DNA of 64,000 bases, taken from Paenibacillus pinistramenti (GTDB lineage Bacteria > Bacillota > Bacilli > Paenibacillales > Paenibacillaceae). This document shows, in pieces, positions 25,789-34,107 of the stretch. The stretch covers positions 496,001 through 560,000 of the forward strand of contig NZ_VAWG01000001.1 in assembly GCF_005869875.1 (NCBI RefSeq). The letters are read 5' to 3'. Under the pieces are notes generated by a model. The model was not told where the DNA came from, did no database searches, and saw nothing but the letters and a program-made list of their open reading frames with translations. The translations under genes were made by a program, and so were the position numbers. Position 1 is the stretch's first letter. Every line of letters starts with the position of its first letter.

Positions 25789-28107
25789 CTATTTAAGCGT
25801 AATGGTCAAAGCAGCTGATCCATCAAACGCCGGAACATGAATCTTGCCGTCTGTCAGCTCCCCGCCTTGAACGGATGCGATTTCACCAGCACCGCCCAGC
25901 GAGACGATAAACGGTTTGCCAGCGCCTTCCGCTTTGATCGTTAACGTTTGGCCTTCCAGCGAAGCTGTTACCGTCAATTCGGTTTCGCCCTTCATATTCG
26001 GCACGCTGCGGCTCGCGGAAGCTCCCTGCTGGAGATTGTATACCGCAAGCTCGACGCCGTCCGCATAATCATAATCCGGACGGGTATTGTTTGCACCCAA
26101 GGCAAGAATGGTATTCTGACGGACAAACAATGGAAGACTCAGGAAATCATAAGTTTCCTTGAACCATTTGCCGCCTTGAACCGTTTCCCCTGTGAGCAGA
26201 TGACTCCAGCTGCCCTCCGGCAGATAGTAAGTCACCTTGCCTTCTTCACTGAATACCGGTGCCACCAGCAGCGCATCACCCAGCATGTACTGGCGGTCAA
26301 GCAGGTCAGCCGTTGGTTCCTCAGGGAATTCAAGCAGCATAGGTCTCATCACCGGTACGCCGAGCTTGGAAGCTTCCACGGCTTTACCGAACAGGTAAGG
26401 CATCAGCTGGCATTTCAGCTTAGTAAATTTGCGGGTAACTTCCACAGACTCTTCATCGTAAGCCCAAGGCACCCGGTAGGAAGTGCTGCCGTGCAGGCGG
26501 CTGTGGCTGGAGAGCAGCCCGAATTGCAGCCAGCGTTTGAATACATGAGTTGGCGCTGTATTCTCAAAACCTCCGATGTCATGGCTCCAGAAGCCGAAGC
26601 CGCTAAGGCCCAGCGACAAGCCTCCGCGCAGGCTCTCCGCCATCGACTCGTAGTCTGCGTAGCAGTCGCCGCCCCAGTGAACCGGGAACTTCTGGCCGCC
26701 GGCTGTAGCGGAACGGGCAAACACAGCCGCTTCGCCTTCCCCGAGCTTCTCCTTCAGCGTTTCAAATACAACTTCATTGTAGAGATAAGTGTAGTAGTTG
26801 TGCATTTTCTCAGGATCGGAGCCGTCGTGATAAACCACGTCAACCGGAATCCGCTCGCCGAAGTCTGTCTTGAAGCTGTCAACGCCCATGTCAACCAGAT
26901 CTCTCAGATAACCGGCAAACCATTCGCAGGCTTCAGGGTTCGTGAAGTCCACAAGCGCCATGCCCGGCTGCCACAGGTTAACCTGCCAGACGTCGCCGTT
27001 TGGCTTCTTCACCAGATAACCGCGCTCTTTGCCTTCCGCAAACAGACGGGATCTTTGTGCGATATAAGGGTTGATCCAGACGCAAACCTTCAGCCCTTTG
27101 GCTTTCAGGCGCTGCAGCATGCCTGCAGGATCCGGAAATACACGCTCATCCCATTTGAAATCCGTCCAGTGGAAATCGCGCATCCAGAAGCAGTCGAAAT
27201 GGAATACGTGCAGCGGCAGATCCCGCTCGGCCATGCCGTCAACAAAGGAATTAACCGTCTCTTCATCATAATTCGTTGTGAAAGAGGTAGACAGCCACAG
27301 GCCAAACGTCCAAGCTGGAGGAAGCGCCGGTTTACCCGTGAGATTCGTATATTTTTCCAGAACGCCTTTCGGATCCGGACCATCAATCACGAAATATTCG
27401 AGCGACTGCCCAAGCGCGCTGAACTGCACTTTCTTCACTTTCTCGGAAGCAACCTCAAAGGATACGCCGCCCGGACAGTTCACAAATACACCGTAACCTT
27501 TGTTTGTTACATAGAATGGGATATTCTTATAGGCCTGCTCGGAGCTTGTTCCGCCGTCCTTGTTCCAGATATCGACAACCTGTCCGTTCTTCTGGAAGGC
27601 TGTAAAGCGTTCGCCAAGACCGTACACGTATTCGCCGACGCTGAGATCAAGCTCTTCACGCATATAAACATTGCCTTCGCTGTCTTGCACATGCGCTCCC
27701 GCTTTATATCCGCTGCCTGTAATCCGTTCGTTTCCTCTATAGAAAGCAAAGGAGAAGTGGGTGCCCTTGCTGATTCTTACGCTCAAATTACCGCTTGTGA
27801 GAACCGCCTCTTCATCGTTCTCCGTAATCACCGCATGGCTGTCATCTGCTGCACTGAGTTCGAAGTGTGGACCTGTGTCGCGGACACCGTCAAAATGAAC
27901 CCATTTTACGCCGATTACTCCTGGAGCAGGAGCGTGGAATTTAGCTGTCAGCAGAACACCGTTGATCGTGTCCGCACGTCCTGTAAGAGGATGCGCCGCC
28001 ACATACGCGTTAAGCGTATTGCCTTCCTTCTCCACCTCATGAAGCTGCACTGCCGGAATGATTGTATAACCTTCCCGGACCAACCAGTTGCCATCCGTAA
28101 ATTTCAT
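25789..28107 (-). CDS. yicI: GH31 alpha-xylosidase (YicI type)
   Basis: A 772-residue cytoplasmic GH31 enzyme of the YicI subgroup, which releases alpha-1,6-linked xylose from the non-reducing end of xyloglucan oligosaccharides. The nucleophile motif SFKTDFGERIPVD near residue 410 is the alpha-xylosidase version (KTDFGERIP), not the WxDMNE of alpha-glucosidases; the acid/base region ARSATAGGQKFPVHWGGDC follows near 475. The N-terminal galactose-mutarotase-like and C-terminal beta domains fit. It is divergent from an AraC regulator, and a 7-bp inverted repeat lies 30 bp upstream of its start. Confidence 0.93.
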   Translation of the reverse strand: MKFTDGNWLVREGYTIIPAVQLHEVEKEGNTLNAYVAAHPLTGRADTINGVLLTAKFHAPAPGVIGVKWVHFDGVRDTGPHFELSAADDSHAVITENDEEAVLTSGNLSVRISKGTHFSFAFYRGNERITGSGYKAGAHVQDSEGNVYMREELDLSVGEYVYGLGERFTAFQKNGQVVDIWNKDGGTSSEQAYKNIPFYVTNKGYGVFVNCPGGVSFEVASEKVKKVQFSALGQSLEYFVIDGPDPKGVLEKYTNLTGKPALPPAWTFGLWLSTSFTTNYDEETVNSFVDGMAERDLPLHVFHFDCFWMRDFHWTDFKWDERVFPDPAGMLQRLKAKGLKVCVWINPYIAQRSRLFAEGKERGYLVKKPNGDVWQVNLWQPGMALVDFTNPEACEWFAGYLRDLVDMGVDSFKTDFGERIPVDVVYHDGSDPEKMHNYYTYLYNEVVFETLKEKLGEGEAAVFARSATAGGQKFPVHWGGDCYADYESMAESLRGGLSLGLSGFGFWSHDIGGFENTAPTHVFKRWLQFGLLSSHSRLHGSTSYRVPWAYDEESVEVTRKFTKLKCQLMPYLFGKAVEASKLGVPVMRPMLLEFPEEPTADLLDRQYMLGDALLVAPVFSEEGKVTYYLPEGSWSHLLTGETVQGGKWFKETYDFLSLPLFVRQNTILALGANNTRPDYDYADGVELAVYNLQQGASASRSVPNMKGETELTVTASLEGQTLTIKAEGAGKPFIVSLGGAGEIASVQGGELTDGKIHVPAFDGSAALTITLK

Positions 28108-28136
28108 CTTTGATCACACTGCCCTTTCTTTGGCTT

Positions 28137-28154
28137 TTACAATTATTATTGTAA
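28137..28154. promoter_or_regulatory. Inverted repeat operator candidate between GH31 and AraC gene
   Basis: TTACAAT-TATT-ATTGTAA is a perfect 7-bp inverted repeat 30 bp upstream of the GH31 ATG in the divergent intergenic region. A weaker cre-like sequence (TGTAAGCGTTATAC, two mismatches at its end) overlaps it at 28150-28163. Binding by the neighbouring AraC protein or by CcpA is inference. Confidence 0.45.
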
Positions 28155-28242
28155 GCGTTATACTTGCATTATACTGATAAGGAACCTTTTAAACTAACAT
28201 AATCAAACGGATTTATAACACGATTTTGACGAGGTGAAGGAA

Positions 28243-29139
28243 ATGGATCAGGCTTTGAAGCAGATGCTTAAGGAAAGCCGCGTTCATGGCGGGCATTTGC
28301 AGCCGTTCGGCGCTTATTTGATGGAATATGGACCGGGCGAACACGTGGTAGATTGTCATTGGCATAATGAAGCCGAATTCTTTTACGTCCTGAAGGGCAG
28401 TGTTATGTTTCAGGTGGATGAGGAGCTGTTTCCCGTCCGTGCCGGTGAAGCCGTCTTTATCGACGGAGGCGACATTCACGCCGGTCATGCTTTCGGAACC
28501 GAAGGATGCCGGTTCTTTGCGCTCGTCTTCGGCACCCCGCTGCTCAGCAGCGCCAATTATGATGCGATTCAGCAGGCAACCGTTCTCCCGTTCCAGGAAC
28601 GAAAGGCTTCTTTCCCGCGCCAGCTCAGTCCGAGAAATGACGCAGAGGCACGGCTGCTGAACCATCTGGATACCATTCTGGAGCTCTGCCAGCAGCAGAC
28701 GCCCGGCTACGAAGCCGCTGTTAAAGGCCATCTGCTCCTGATGCTGCATGCAATCTCAGCTGAAGAAATCGCCTGTGACCGCAGCGTGAGCAATGCGGGA
28801 GCCTATACCCGGATGGAGCGCCTCAAGAAGGTGCTGCTCTACATCCAGCAGGAATACGACAAGCCGATCAGGCTCAAGGACCTTGCAGAGCTGATTCCGA
28901 TGAGCGAAGGCCAATTCTGCCGGTTCTTCAAATCGATGACTGGACAGACGCCTGTCGATTATATCAACAGCTACAGGATCCGGCAGGCTGCCGGGATGCT
29001 GACCCAGACGGAGCGGAAAATTTCCGACATCGCCCTCGAGGTAGGCTTTGACAATATCAGCTATTTCATCCGTGTGTTCCGTAAAATGATGAAATGCTCT
29101 CCTTCGGCTTTCCGCCGCGGAGAGGCAGGCAGCTTCTAG
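28243..29139 (+). CDS. AraC-family transcriptional regulator
   Basis: A regulator of about 298 residues: a cupin domain (CHWHNEAEFFYVLKG near residues 30-45) and a C-terminal double helix-turn-helix (about 190-298, with ISDIALEVGFDNISYFIRVF). The ATG at 28243 follows GAGGTGAAGGAA; a GTG nine bases upstream is part of that site. It is divergent from the alpha-xylosidase and likely its activator. Confidence 0.92.
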   Translation: MDQALKQMLKESRVHGGHLQPFGAYLMEYGPGEHVVDCHWHNEAEFFYVLKGSVMFQVDEELFPVRAGEAVFIDGGDIHAGHAFGTEGCRFFALVFGTPLLSSANYDAIQQATVLPFQERKASFPRQLSPRNDAEARLLNHLDTILELCQQQTPGYEAAVKGHLLLMLHAISAEEIACDRSVSNAGAYTRMERLKKVLLYIQQEYDKPIRLKDLAELIPMSEGQFCRFFKSMTGQTPVDYINSYRIRQAAGMLTQTERKISDIALEVGFDNISYFIRVFRKMMKCSPSAFRRGEAGSF

Positions 29140-29253
29140 AGGGGCACGCACGGGGGTCACTCCGTTAGGAAAGAATCTGCTGCGCTGCAACATTTTCCAG
29201 CCTTTCGCCGTCCAGAAGGATAATTAAACTCAAATAAGAGGTGACCCCAATCT

Positions 29254-30216
29254 ATGAAAAAGTCTGTCAGAACGCTGCTGACCGCCCTTCTTCTCAGCAC
29301 AGCCGCCCTTCCTGCCTGGGCCTTCTCCGATACAGCGACGGACATTAACGCCGCCAAGATCGAAGCGCTCGAAAGCGCCCATATTCTGAACGGCCAGCCG
29401 GACGGCAAGTTCAATCCCCAAGGCTCCATGACCTATGCCGCCGGCGTCTCCGCCATTGTGTCCGGCTTTGATTTGAAGCTGCCCGCCGAGAAGAGCACGG
29501 CTGCGGATTCCGCCGGCCAAACGAACAGCGGCGCCTGGTATTCGAAAGCTTTCGCTGTTGCAGCAGCCAACGGCCTGACGCTTCCAAGCGGCATAAGCCC
29601 GAACTCGGCGATGACAAGAGAAGCCTTTGTCAACCTGCTCTCTGAAGCGATTAACAGCACAGGAAATTATCCGACGATCCTGCTGTATACGGACATTAAA
29701 GATTCAGAGGAGCTCACTCCGGCTTACGCAAACAGCGTTCAGCATCTGCTCAATATCGGCATTAAGCTGCTGGACGAGAAAGGAAGCTTTCTGCCCCAGC
29801 AGACGGTCACCCGCAGCACCGCAGCAGGCTGGCTGTACGACGGCATTCAATATGTGAAGCTCATGAAGGGGCAGGAGAGCAGCGGTGCTGCTCCGGGGGC
29901 TCAGCCGCCGATCCTCTCAGTCCCGGCAAATGATCCATTATCCGGATATGCCCTTACCGTAAGCAAAGTCAGCGATAAAGTGAATGAGGTGACCATATCC
30001 GCCCAAGCCCCAACACCGGGTTACTCATTAACAATCACTTCCATCGTGTTCAAAGGCAGCCAGGCGCTGATCTATACACAGTCCGAGCGGCCTGATTCAG
30101 GTTCAATCGTCCCTCAGGTCATTACCGAAATTCAAACCAGCACCTACATTTCCTCCGAATATGAGCCCGTACTGGCTAACGGCGGCAGTGAATCGGCAGG
30201 CAGCTTGGCCAAATAA
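29254..30216 (+). CDS. Secreted SLH-domain protein with PrcB-like C-terminus
   Basis: A 320-residue secreted protein. A signal peptide (about 1-24, cleavage after LPAWA) is followed by three SLH-like segments (about 25-75, 95-140 and 145-205) that would bind cell-wall polymer. A low-complexity Ser/Ala/Gly linker leads to a C-terminal beta-rich region (about 230-310; YSLTITSIVFKG) resembling the PrcB C-terminal domain. SLH motifs are degenerate. It lies downstream of the AraC gene on the same strand and ends at a strong terminator. No enzyme motif is visible; the role is unknown. Confidence 0.7.
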   Translation: MKKSVRTLLTALLLSTAALPAWAFSDTATDINAAKIEALESAHILNGQPDGKFNPQGSMTYAAGVSAIVSGFDLKLPAEKSTAADSAGQTNSGAWYSKAFAVAAANGLTLPSGISPNSAMTREAFVNLLSEAINSTGNYPTILLYTDIKDSEELTPAYANSVQHLLNIGIKLLDEKGSFLPQQTVTRSTAAGWLYDGIQYVKLMKGQESSGAAPGAQPPILSVPANDPLSGYALTVSKVSDKVNEVTISAQAPTPGYSLTITSIVFKGSQALIYTQSERPDSGSIVPQVITEIQTSTYISSEYEPVLANGGSESAGSLAK

Positions 30217-30256
30217 AAAAATCCCCATATGAAATTGCCGCAATATCGCATTCCCG

Positions 30257-30298
30257 CGCAAAAAAGGCGCCCCGAACCAGTATTCGGGGCGCCTTTCG
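30257..30298. terminator. Bidirectional terminator between SLH gene and response regulator
   Basis: AAGGCGCCCCGAA pairs perfectly with TTCGGGGCGCCTT over six bases, with CTTTCGTT on the plus side and TTTTTTGCG on the minus side. It serves two convergent genes. Confidence 0.85.
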
Positions 30299-30362
30299 TT
30301 ATTTCGTTATTTCGTTATTTCGTTATTTCGTTATTTCGTTATTTCGTTATTTCATTATTTAA
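30299..30362. repeat. 8-bp tandem repeat x8 running into the response regulator stop
   Basis: Six perfect TTATTTCG units are followed by TTATTTCA and TTATTTAA, uninterrupted from 30299 to 30362. The TAA stop of the minus-strand response regulator (30359-30361) lies in the last unit. There are no spacers, so it is not a CRISPR array. Confidence 0.95.
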
Positions 30363-31939
30363 TCATCCGCTTGCTCGGCACCTTCACATGCCTGATCGCC
30401 ATGCTTCCGGTAGGAGGAAGGCGAAGTGCCGACATATTTGCGGAATTTGCTGTGGAAATAATCTACGTTCGTATAGCCGACTTTCTCGGCGACCTGGTAT
30501 ACCTTCATTCCCTGCTGCAGGTATTGTTTGGCGTGTTCAATCCGGACTTTGTCAAGATAGGTGTTGAAGTATTCGCCGGTTGCATTCTTGAACACTTTGC
30601 CAAGGTAAGCGGTGTTGTAATTAAATACGCCTGCAAGCGTCTCAAGCTTCAGGTTCTGGCCGAAATTCCGGTGAATGAAATCCAGCAGCGCTTTGATATC
30701 CTGGCCCTGTGACCGGGCAGACAGCGGTTCAGCAACCTGTGCCAGCAGCAAATGGACATGTTTATATAATGCCTGAAGATTTCTCTGCTGATAAACAAGT
30801 GCAATTCTGTCCGTATATTCCTTGAGGGAGCTGCTCAGCACCTCGTAGTTGATCGACAGGCGGGTCAGCAGGCTGCTCAGCAGCTCCGCATAATACCGCT
30901 TGATGTCCGCTTCCGAGGCGCCGGAAGACGTAAGCCATTCCCCGGCGGAACGAATTAAAGGGTCAAAGGCTTCTTTATTGCCGATGTCTACCGCATAGTA
31001 CAGCTTGTCCTCCAGATGATCGGGCTGGGCCGCCTCTCCGGCCGGATGGGGCATCCATCCGCTTTCCGCGCTCAAAATCCCGCCTTCTGCTGCAAAAAAG
31101 GCATGCTTGAGCAGATCCCGCGCCGATTCAAACGACAGATGAACCTCTTCTAAAGACCTTACAAGCGGGCCAAGCGCCGCCGCAGCCTCTACCCGGCTTC
31201 CCTCAAGCGCTGAGGCAATTTCGTCCGAAAGCTGTCTGCGCATCTGCTCCCCGATTACAGCAGTTTTAAGGAGAATCCCGGACTGAAAATGAATGGAGAA
31301 GCTGACTCCCCGCCCGGCTTGTTCAAAATAGTCGCCGAGCTTCTTCTCCGCTTCCTCAAGCATTCCCATATCGCTCACTTTTCCCGCCTGAGTGCGGTAA
31401 TCAATCAGCATGACCTGATATTCTCTCCATTTCAAGCCAAGACTCTCCGCCTTCGCCTCAAGCCCGCGCTGCTCTTCTTCCCCCGGCTGTGTAAGTAGCG
31501 ACTGAATGAAGATGTCCCTGCTCCATTTCACGGATACATGGTCCCACTGTTCTTTCTCATGCTCCTGCTGATAATCGTTCCGGATCTTCTCCAGATAAGC
31601 AACCATTTCCTCTTCATCTACAGGCTTGAGCAAATATCCGTCCGCTCTATGCGCAATTGCTTTCTTGGCATAATCAAAGTCCGCGTACCCGCTGAGGATG
31701 AGAATGTGCAGCTTCTCGTCCCGTTCCCGCAGTGTCTGAATCAGCTGCAGTCCGTCCATTCCCGGCATCCGGATATCCGCAACCACCAGCTCTGGTTTGA
31801 GTTCTTCATATTTATCAATCGCTTCAAGCCCGTTAGAAGCGCTCCCAGCCACGGTAAATCCGCAGGATTCCCATGGAATAATCGCTTTCAATCCTTCACG
31901 GACTTTCGGTTCGTCATCCACAATTAATACCTTAATCAA
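30359..31939 (-). CDS. YesN-type response regulator with AraC output domain
   Basis: A 526-residue regulator. The receiver domain covers residues 1-120, with the acidic pocket VDDEP near 8 and the phospho-acceptor Asp in VVADIRMPGMDG near 55. A helical linker of about 280 residues follows, then a C-terminal AraC helix-turn-helix pair (about 415-515; VYQVAEKVGYTNVDYFHSKF). The start is TTG (31937-31939) after a GGGGG ribosome site. No kinase is adjacent. The likely partner is the unpaired YesM-type kinase at 23819-25603, in which case the pair has been split by the GH31/AraC/SLH genes. Confidence 0.92.
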   Translation of the reverse strand: MIKVLIVDDEPKVREGLKAIIPWESCGFTVAGSASNGLEAIDKYEELKPELVVADIRMPGMDGLQLIQTLRERDEKLHILILSGYADFDYAKKAIAHRADGYLLKPVDEEEMVAYLEKIRNDYQQEHEKEQWDHVSVKWSRDIFIQSLLTQPGEEEQRGLEAKAESLGLKWREYQVMLIDYRTQAGKVSDMGMLEEAEKKLGDYFEQAGRGVSFSIHFQSGILLKTAVIGEQMRRQLSDEIASALEGSRVEAAAALGPLVRSLEEVHLSFESARDLLKHAFFAAEGGILSAESGWMPHPAGEAAQPDHLEDKLYYAVDIGNKEAFDPLIRSAGEWLTSSGASEADIKRYYAELLSSLLTRLSINYEVLSSSLKEYTDRIALVYQQRNLQALYKHVHLLLAQVAEPLSARSQGQDIKALLDFIHRNFGQNLKLETLAGVFNYNTAYLGKVFKNATGEYFNTYLDKVRIEHAKQYLQQGMKVYQVAEKVGYTNVDYFHSKFRKYVGTSPSSYRKHGDQACEGAEQADD

Positions 31940-32085
31940 AACCGGATCCCCCTAGCGGTTTCATTTTCGGCAAAAACCAATGATACCGAAATCACATTAT
32001 ACGGAATTTTAGCATAAAAGCATGTAAAACCGCATGTGCAGATAGTCCAATTTTAACATTAAACATTAAGATTACAAAAAGAGAT
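31940..32085. other. AT-rich leader upstream of response regulator
   Basis: This AT-rich stretch contains the regulator's ribosome site and A/T tracts but no recognisable gene. Together with 32086-32402 (structured RNA candidate) and 32403-32738 (AT-rich upstream region of the purine permease) it makes up an 800-bp gap without protein-coding genes. Confidence 0.4.
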
Positions 32086-32402
32086 TACAAAAAAAATCGC
32101 CGGATCAGCTCCTGTACGCGTATGCTCCTGGGCACTTGCGTCAGCTTCCAATCCGGCACTAAAGGGTTGTATGGGAGGAAATGTTCAGCGGAGGCCCCAG
32201 CCTTGCTGCCTCCGGAACAGTTCTAACAAGATGATGGTCCTGCCGCCGGAGGAAAGAGGGTAGTTCGCAGCCGGCGGCACGGGGACCTTACTCTGCTGTT
32301 CTCTTGTTCGATGAAGACAAGCGATTCTGCAGCGTCCCAACTTCCTCATTCCCCGGACAGAGAACGAGAGAAGGTCCTGCTTGGGCCGCTGCCCGCCTGA
32401 AC
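32086..32402 (-). ncRNA. Structured RNA candidate ending in an intrinsic terminator (unidentified)
   Basis: Read on the minus strand, a 220-nt element is closed by a long-range stem pairing GTTCAG-GCGG-GGCCC (near 32402-32380) with GGGCC-CCGC-TGAAC (near 32203-32183). Inside, AGGACCTT pairs with AAGGTCC and TGCCGCCGG pairs perfectly with CCGGCGGCA. About 25 nt after the closing stem, a 60-nt hairpin begins whose base is GCCGGAT/ATCCGGC (32151-32157 with 32099-32105); eight T follow. No coding frame fits. The layout, multi-branched fold then terminator about 150 nt before a same-strand regulator gene, suggests a cis-acting leader or a separate small RNA. I could not match riboswitch, T-box, 6S, SRP or RNase P signatures. 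The stems could also form on the other strand, but only the minus strand has the T-tract. Confidence 0.4.
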
Positions 32403-32738
32403 ATTCCGATTCACCGTATTAAATCTATTGTGTCAGCATTTCTGACTTAATAATGAATTAAACGCTGAATCAAACTGCAAAAACTGCTTCGTATGAGTTT
32501 TATTATAGGCATCAAGAGTGCTAAGTCAATAGTTTTCAGGCAAAAAGTAAGTTTTTATTCAAGATTGTGTAATGTATTCTAACACATATGTTTAGGAATA
32601 CTCTTTTTCCAAAACGCACTCCTTTTCAAAAACATGGGCATAATGAAGAAGAATTCCTTGTGCTGGCAGAAACACAATTGTATGCTTACATATGCTGTTA
32701 TTTTTTTCAGCTAGAATGAATGGGGGTTTAGGTAAGAC
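32403..32738. other. AT-rich non-coding upstream region of purine permease gene
   Basis: No coding frame and no convincing known element were found. It holds a small GTCAG/CTGAC hairpin near 32430-32445 and several A/T tracts. The purine riboswitch core expected before some NCS2 permeases is not visible. A promoter is presumably present, but no -35/-10 pair stood out clearly. Confidence 0.4.
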
Positions 32739-34040
32739 ATGAAACAACATTGGCTGTCTGGAAGTCTGGGATTTAACCCCGGGCAGCACAGCGTCAGGAA
32801 GGAAATCTTCGCGGGGCTGATTTCTTACTTCTCGGTTGTGTATATCGTTATGGTTAACGCCACGATTCTGAACGATGCGGGGATGCCGCTTCAGGCCGCA
32901 ATGGTGGGCACCATCCTTACTTCCATGGCAGGCTGCCTGCTCATGGCTTTCTGGGGGAAGTCGCCGATTATTGTTGTGCCCGGTATGGGTATCAACGCCT
33001 TCTTCACTTATACACTTGTGCATTCCATGAAACTAAGCTGGCAGGAAGCACTTGCCGTGACAACGACCGCCGGCATCTTGTTTGCGGTGCTGGCTTTCTC
33101 TTCCCTTTACAAAAAAATCAGTGAAGCCATCCCGCACAACCTGCAGCATGGCATCACGGTCGGCATCGGCCTGTTTCTGACCTTTATCGGCCTGCAGAAA
33201 AGCGGGATCGTCATTGCGCACCAGACCACCTTCGTCACCATCGGGCATTTCAGCGACCCGAACGTCATCACGGCCTGCATTACGCTGCTGCTTGCGCTGG
33301 TTCTGTTTGTCCGCAAGGTGAAAGGGGATCTCCTGATCAGTATTCTGGTCGGCACTGTTCTCGCTTATGTGCTGGGAGCCTCCCGCCCCTCCTCCGCCAA
33401 AATGGAAGGCCAGCCGCTGCAGCAGTACGGCGAATTGTTCGCTCACCTGTCCTATGGCTCCATTGCATCGCTGGCGTTCTGGATTGCCGTGTTCCTGCTG
33501 CTGCTCATTATCGTCTTTGAAAATATCGGCCTTATCGTAGCGCAGACGCGGATGATTGACCGTCCCGAGAATTTTACCGGCGCCCTGCGCGCCCTGTCGA
33601 TTTCGAACATTCTCGCCGGCATCTTTGGCAGCAGCCCGACCGTTGCCGCAGCGGAAAGCTCCGCCGGCATTGCCGCCGGCGGACGGACAGGCCTGTCGCC
33701 GTTTGTCACGGCCCTCCTGTTCGGGGCCACCTTCTTCTTCATCCCGCTGCTGACCTACATTCCGGACAGTGCGATCGCGCCGGTGCTGATCCTGATCGGC
33801 AGCCTGATGGTGCAGAATATCCAGCAGATGGATTTCCGCGATTTTACGGAAGCTTTCCCTGCTTTCCTGGTGATGGTGATGATCCCGTTCACCTACAGCA
33901 TTATCGACGGCATGGCATTCGGATTCATCGCTTATCCCGTTGCCAAGCTTGCAGCCCGCAGGGGCCGGGAGGTCAAAACCGTCATGTATGTCATCACCGT
34001 CCTGTTTACAGCCAACTTTGTGCTGCATGCCTTGATGTAA
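32739..34040 (+). CDS. AzgA-type NCS2 guanine/hypoxanthine permease
   Basis: A 433-residue polytopic membrane protein (about 12-14 helices) of the AzgA branch of NCS2 transporters, which import guanine, hypoxanthine or adenine with protons. Family features include the N-terminal RKEIFAGLISYFSVVYIVMV, VVPGMGINAFFTYT near residue 85 and the GSSPTVAAAESSAGIAAGGRTG loop region near 300. The ATG follows a GGGGGTTTAGG ribosome site. It is a single gene ended by a bidirectional terminator. The exact purine cannot be read from the sequence. Confidence 0.9.
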   Translation: MKQHWLSGSLGFNPGQHSVRKEIFAGLISYFSVVYIVMVNATILNDAGMPLQAAMVGTILTSMAGCLLMAFWGKSPIIVVPGMGINAFFTYTLVHSMKLSWQEALAVTTTAGILFAVLAFSSLYKKISEAIPHNLQHGITVGIGLFLTFIGLQKSGIVIAHQTTFVTIGHFSDPNVITACITLLLALVLFVRKVKGDLLISILVGTVLAYVLGASRPSSAKMEGQPLQQYGELFAHLSYGSIASLAFWIAVFLLLLIIVFENIGLIVAQTRMIDRPENFTGALRALSISNILAGIFGSSPTVAAAESSAGIAAGGRTGLSPFVTALLFGATFFFIPLLTYIPDSAIAPVLILIGSLMVQNIQQMDFRDFTEAFPAFLVMVMIPFTYSIIDGMAFGFIAYPVAKLAARRGREVKTVMYVITVLFTANFVLHALM

Positions 34041-34050
34041 ATCACGCACC

Positions 34051-34103
34051 AAAAAGCCGCCTTCTATACCGGAGCGTAATGCCCGGAAGAAGACGGCTTT
34101 TTC
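34051..34103. terminator. Bidirectional terminator between purine permease and WsfD-like gene
   Basis: AAAAAGCCG...TCT pairs with AGA...CGGCTTTTT, giving T-tracts on both sides between two convergent genes. Confidence 0.8.
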
Positions 34104-34107
34104 CATC

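Noticed and set aside
25948-28113. 721-codon open frame opposite GH31
   Set aside because: It is the antisense shadow of the alpha-xylosidase, a common effect of its codon use; composition is not protein-like.
30299-30362. Regular repeat array as a possible CRISPR
   Set aside because: Units are 8 bp and contiguous, with no spacers and no cas genes nearby; it is a simple tandem repeat.
32181-32234. 17-codon leader peptide (ATG after GGGAGG) in the structured RNA region
   Set aside because: The ribosome site is only two bases from the ATG, and the frame lies on the strand opposite the terminator-ended RNA.
32086-32402. T-box leader
   Set aside because: The AGGGTGG-type antiterminator core is absent (only a loose AGGGTAGTTCGCAG on the wrong strand) and the downstream gene is a response regulator, not an amino acid gene.
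32403-32738. Purine riboswitch ahead of the AzgA-type permease
   Set aside because: The conserved junction and loop sequences of the purine aptamer could not be found in the leader on the plus strand.
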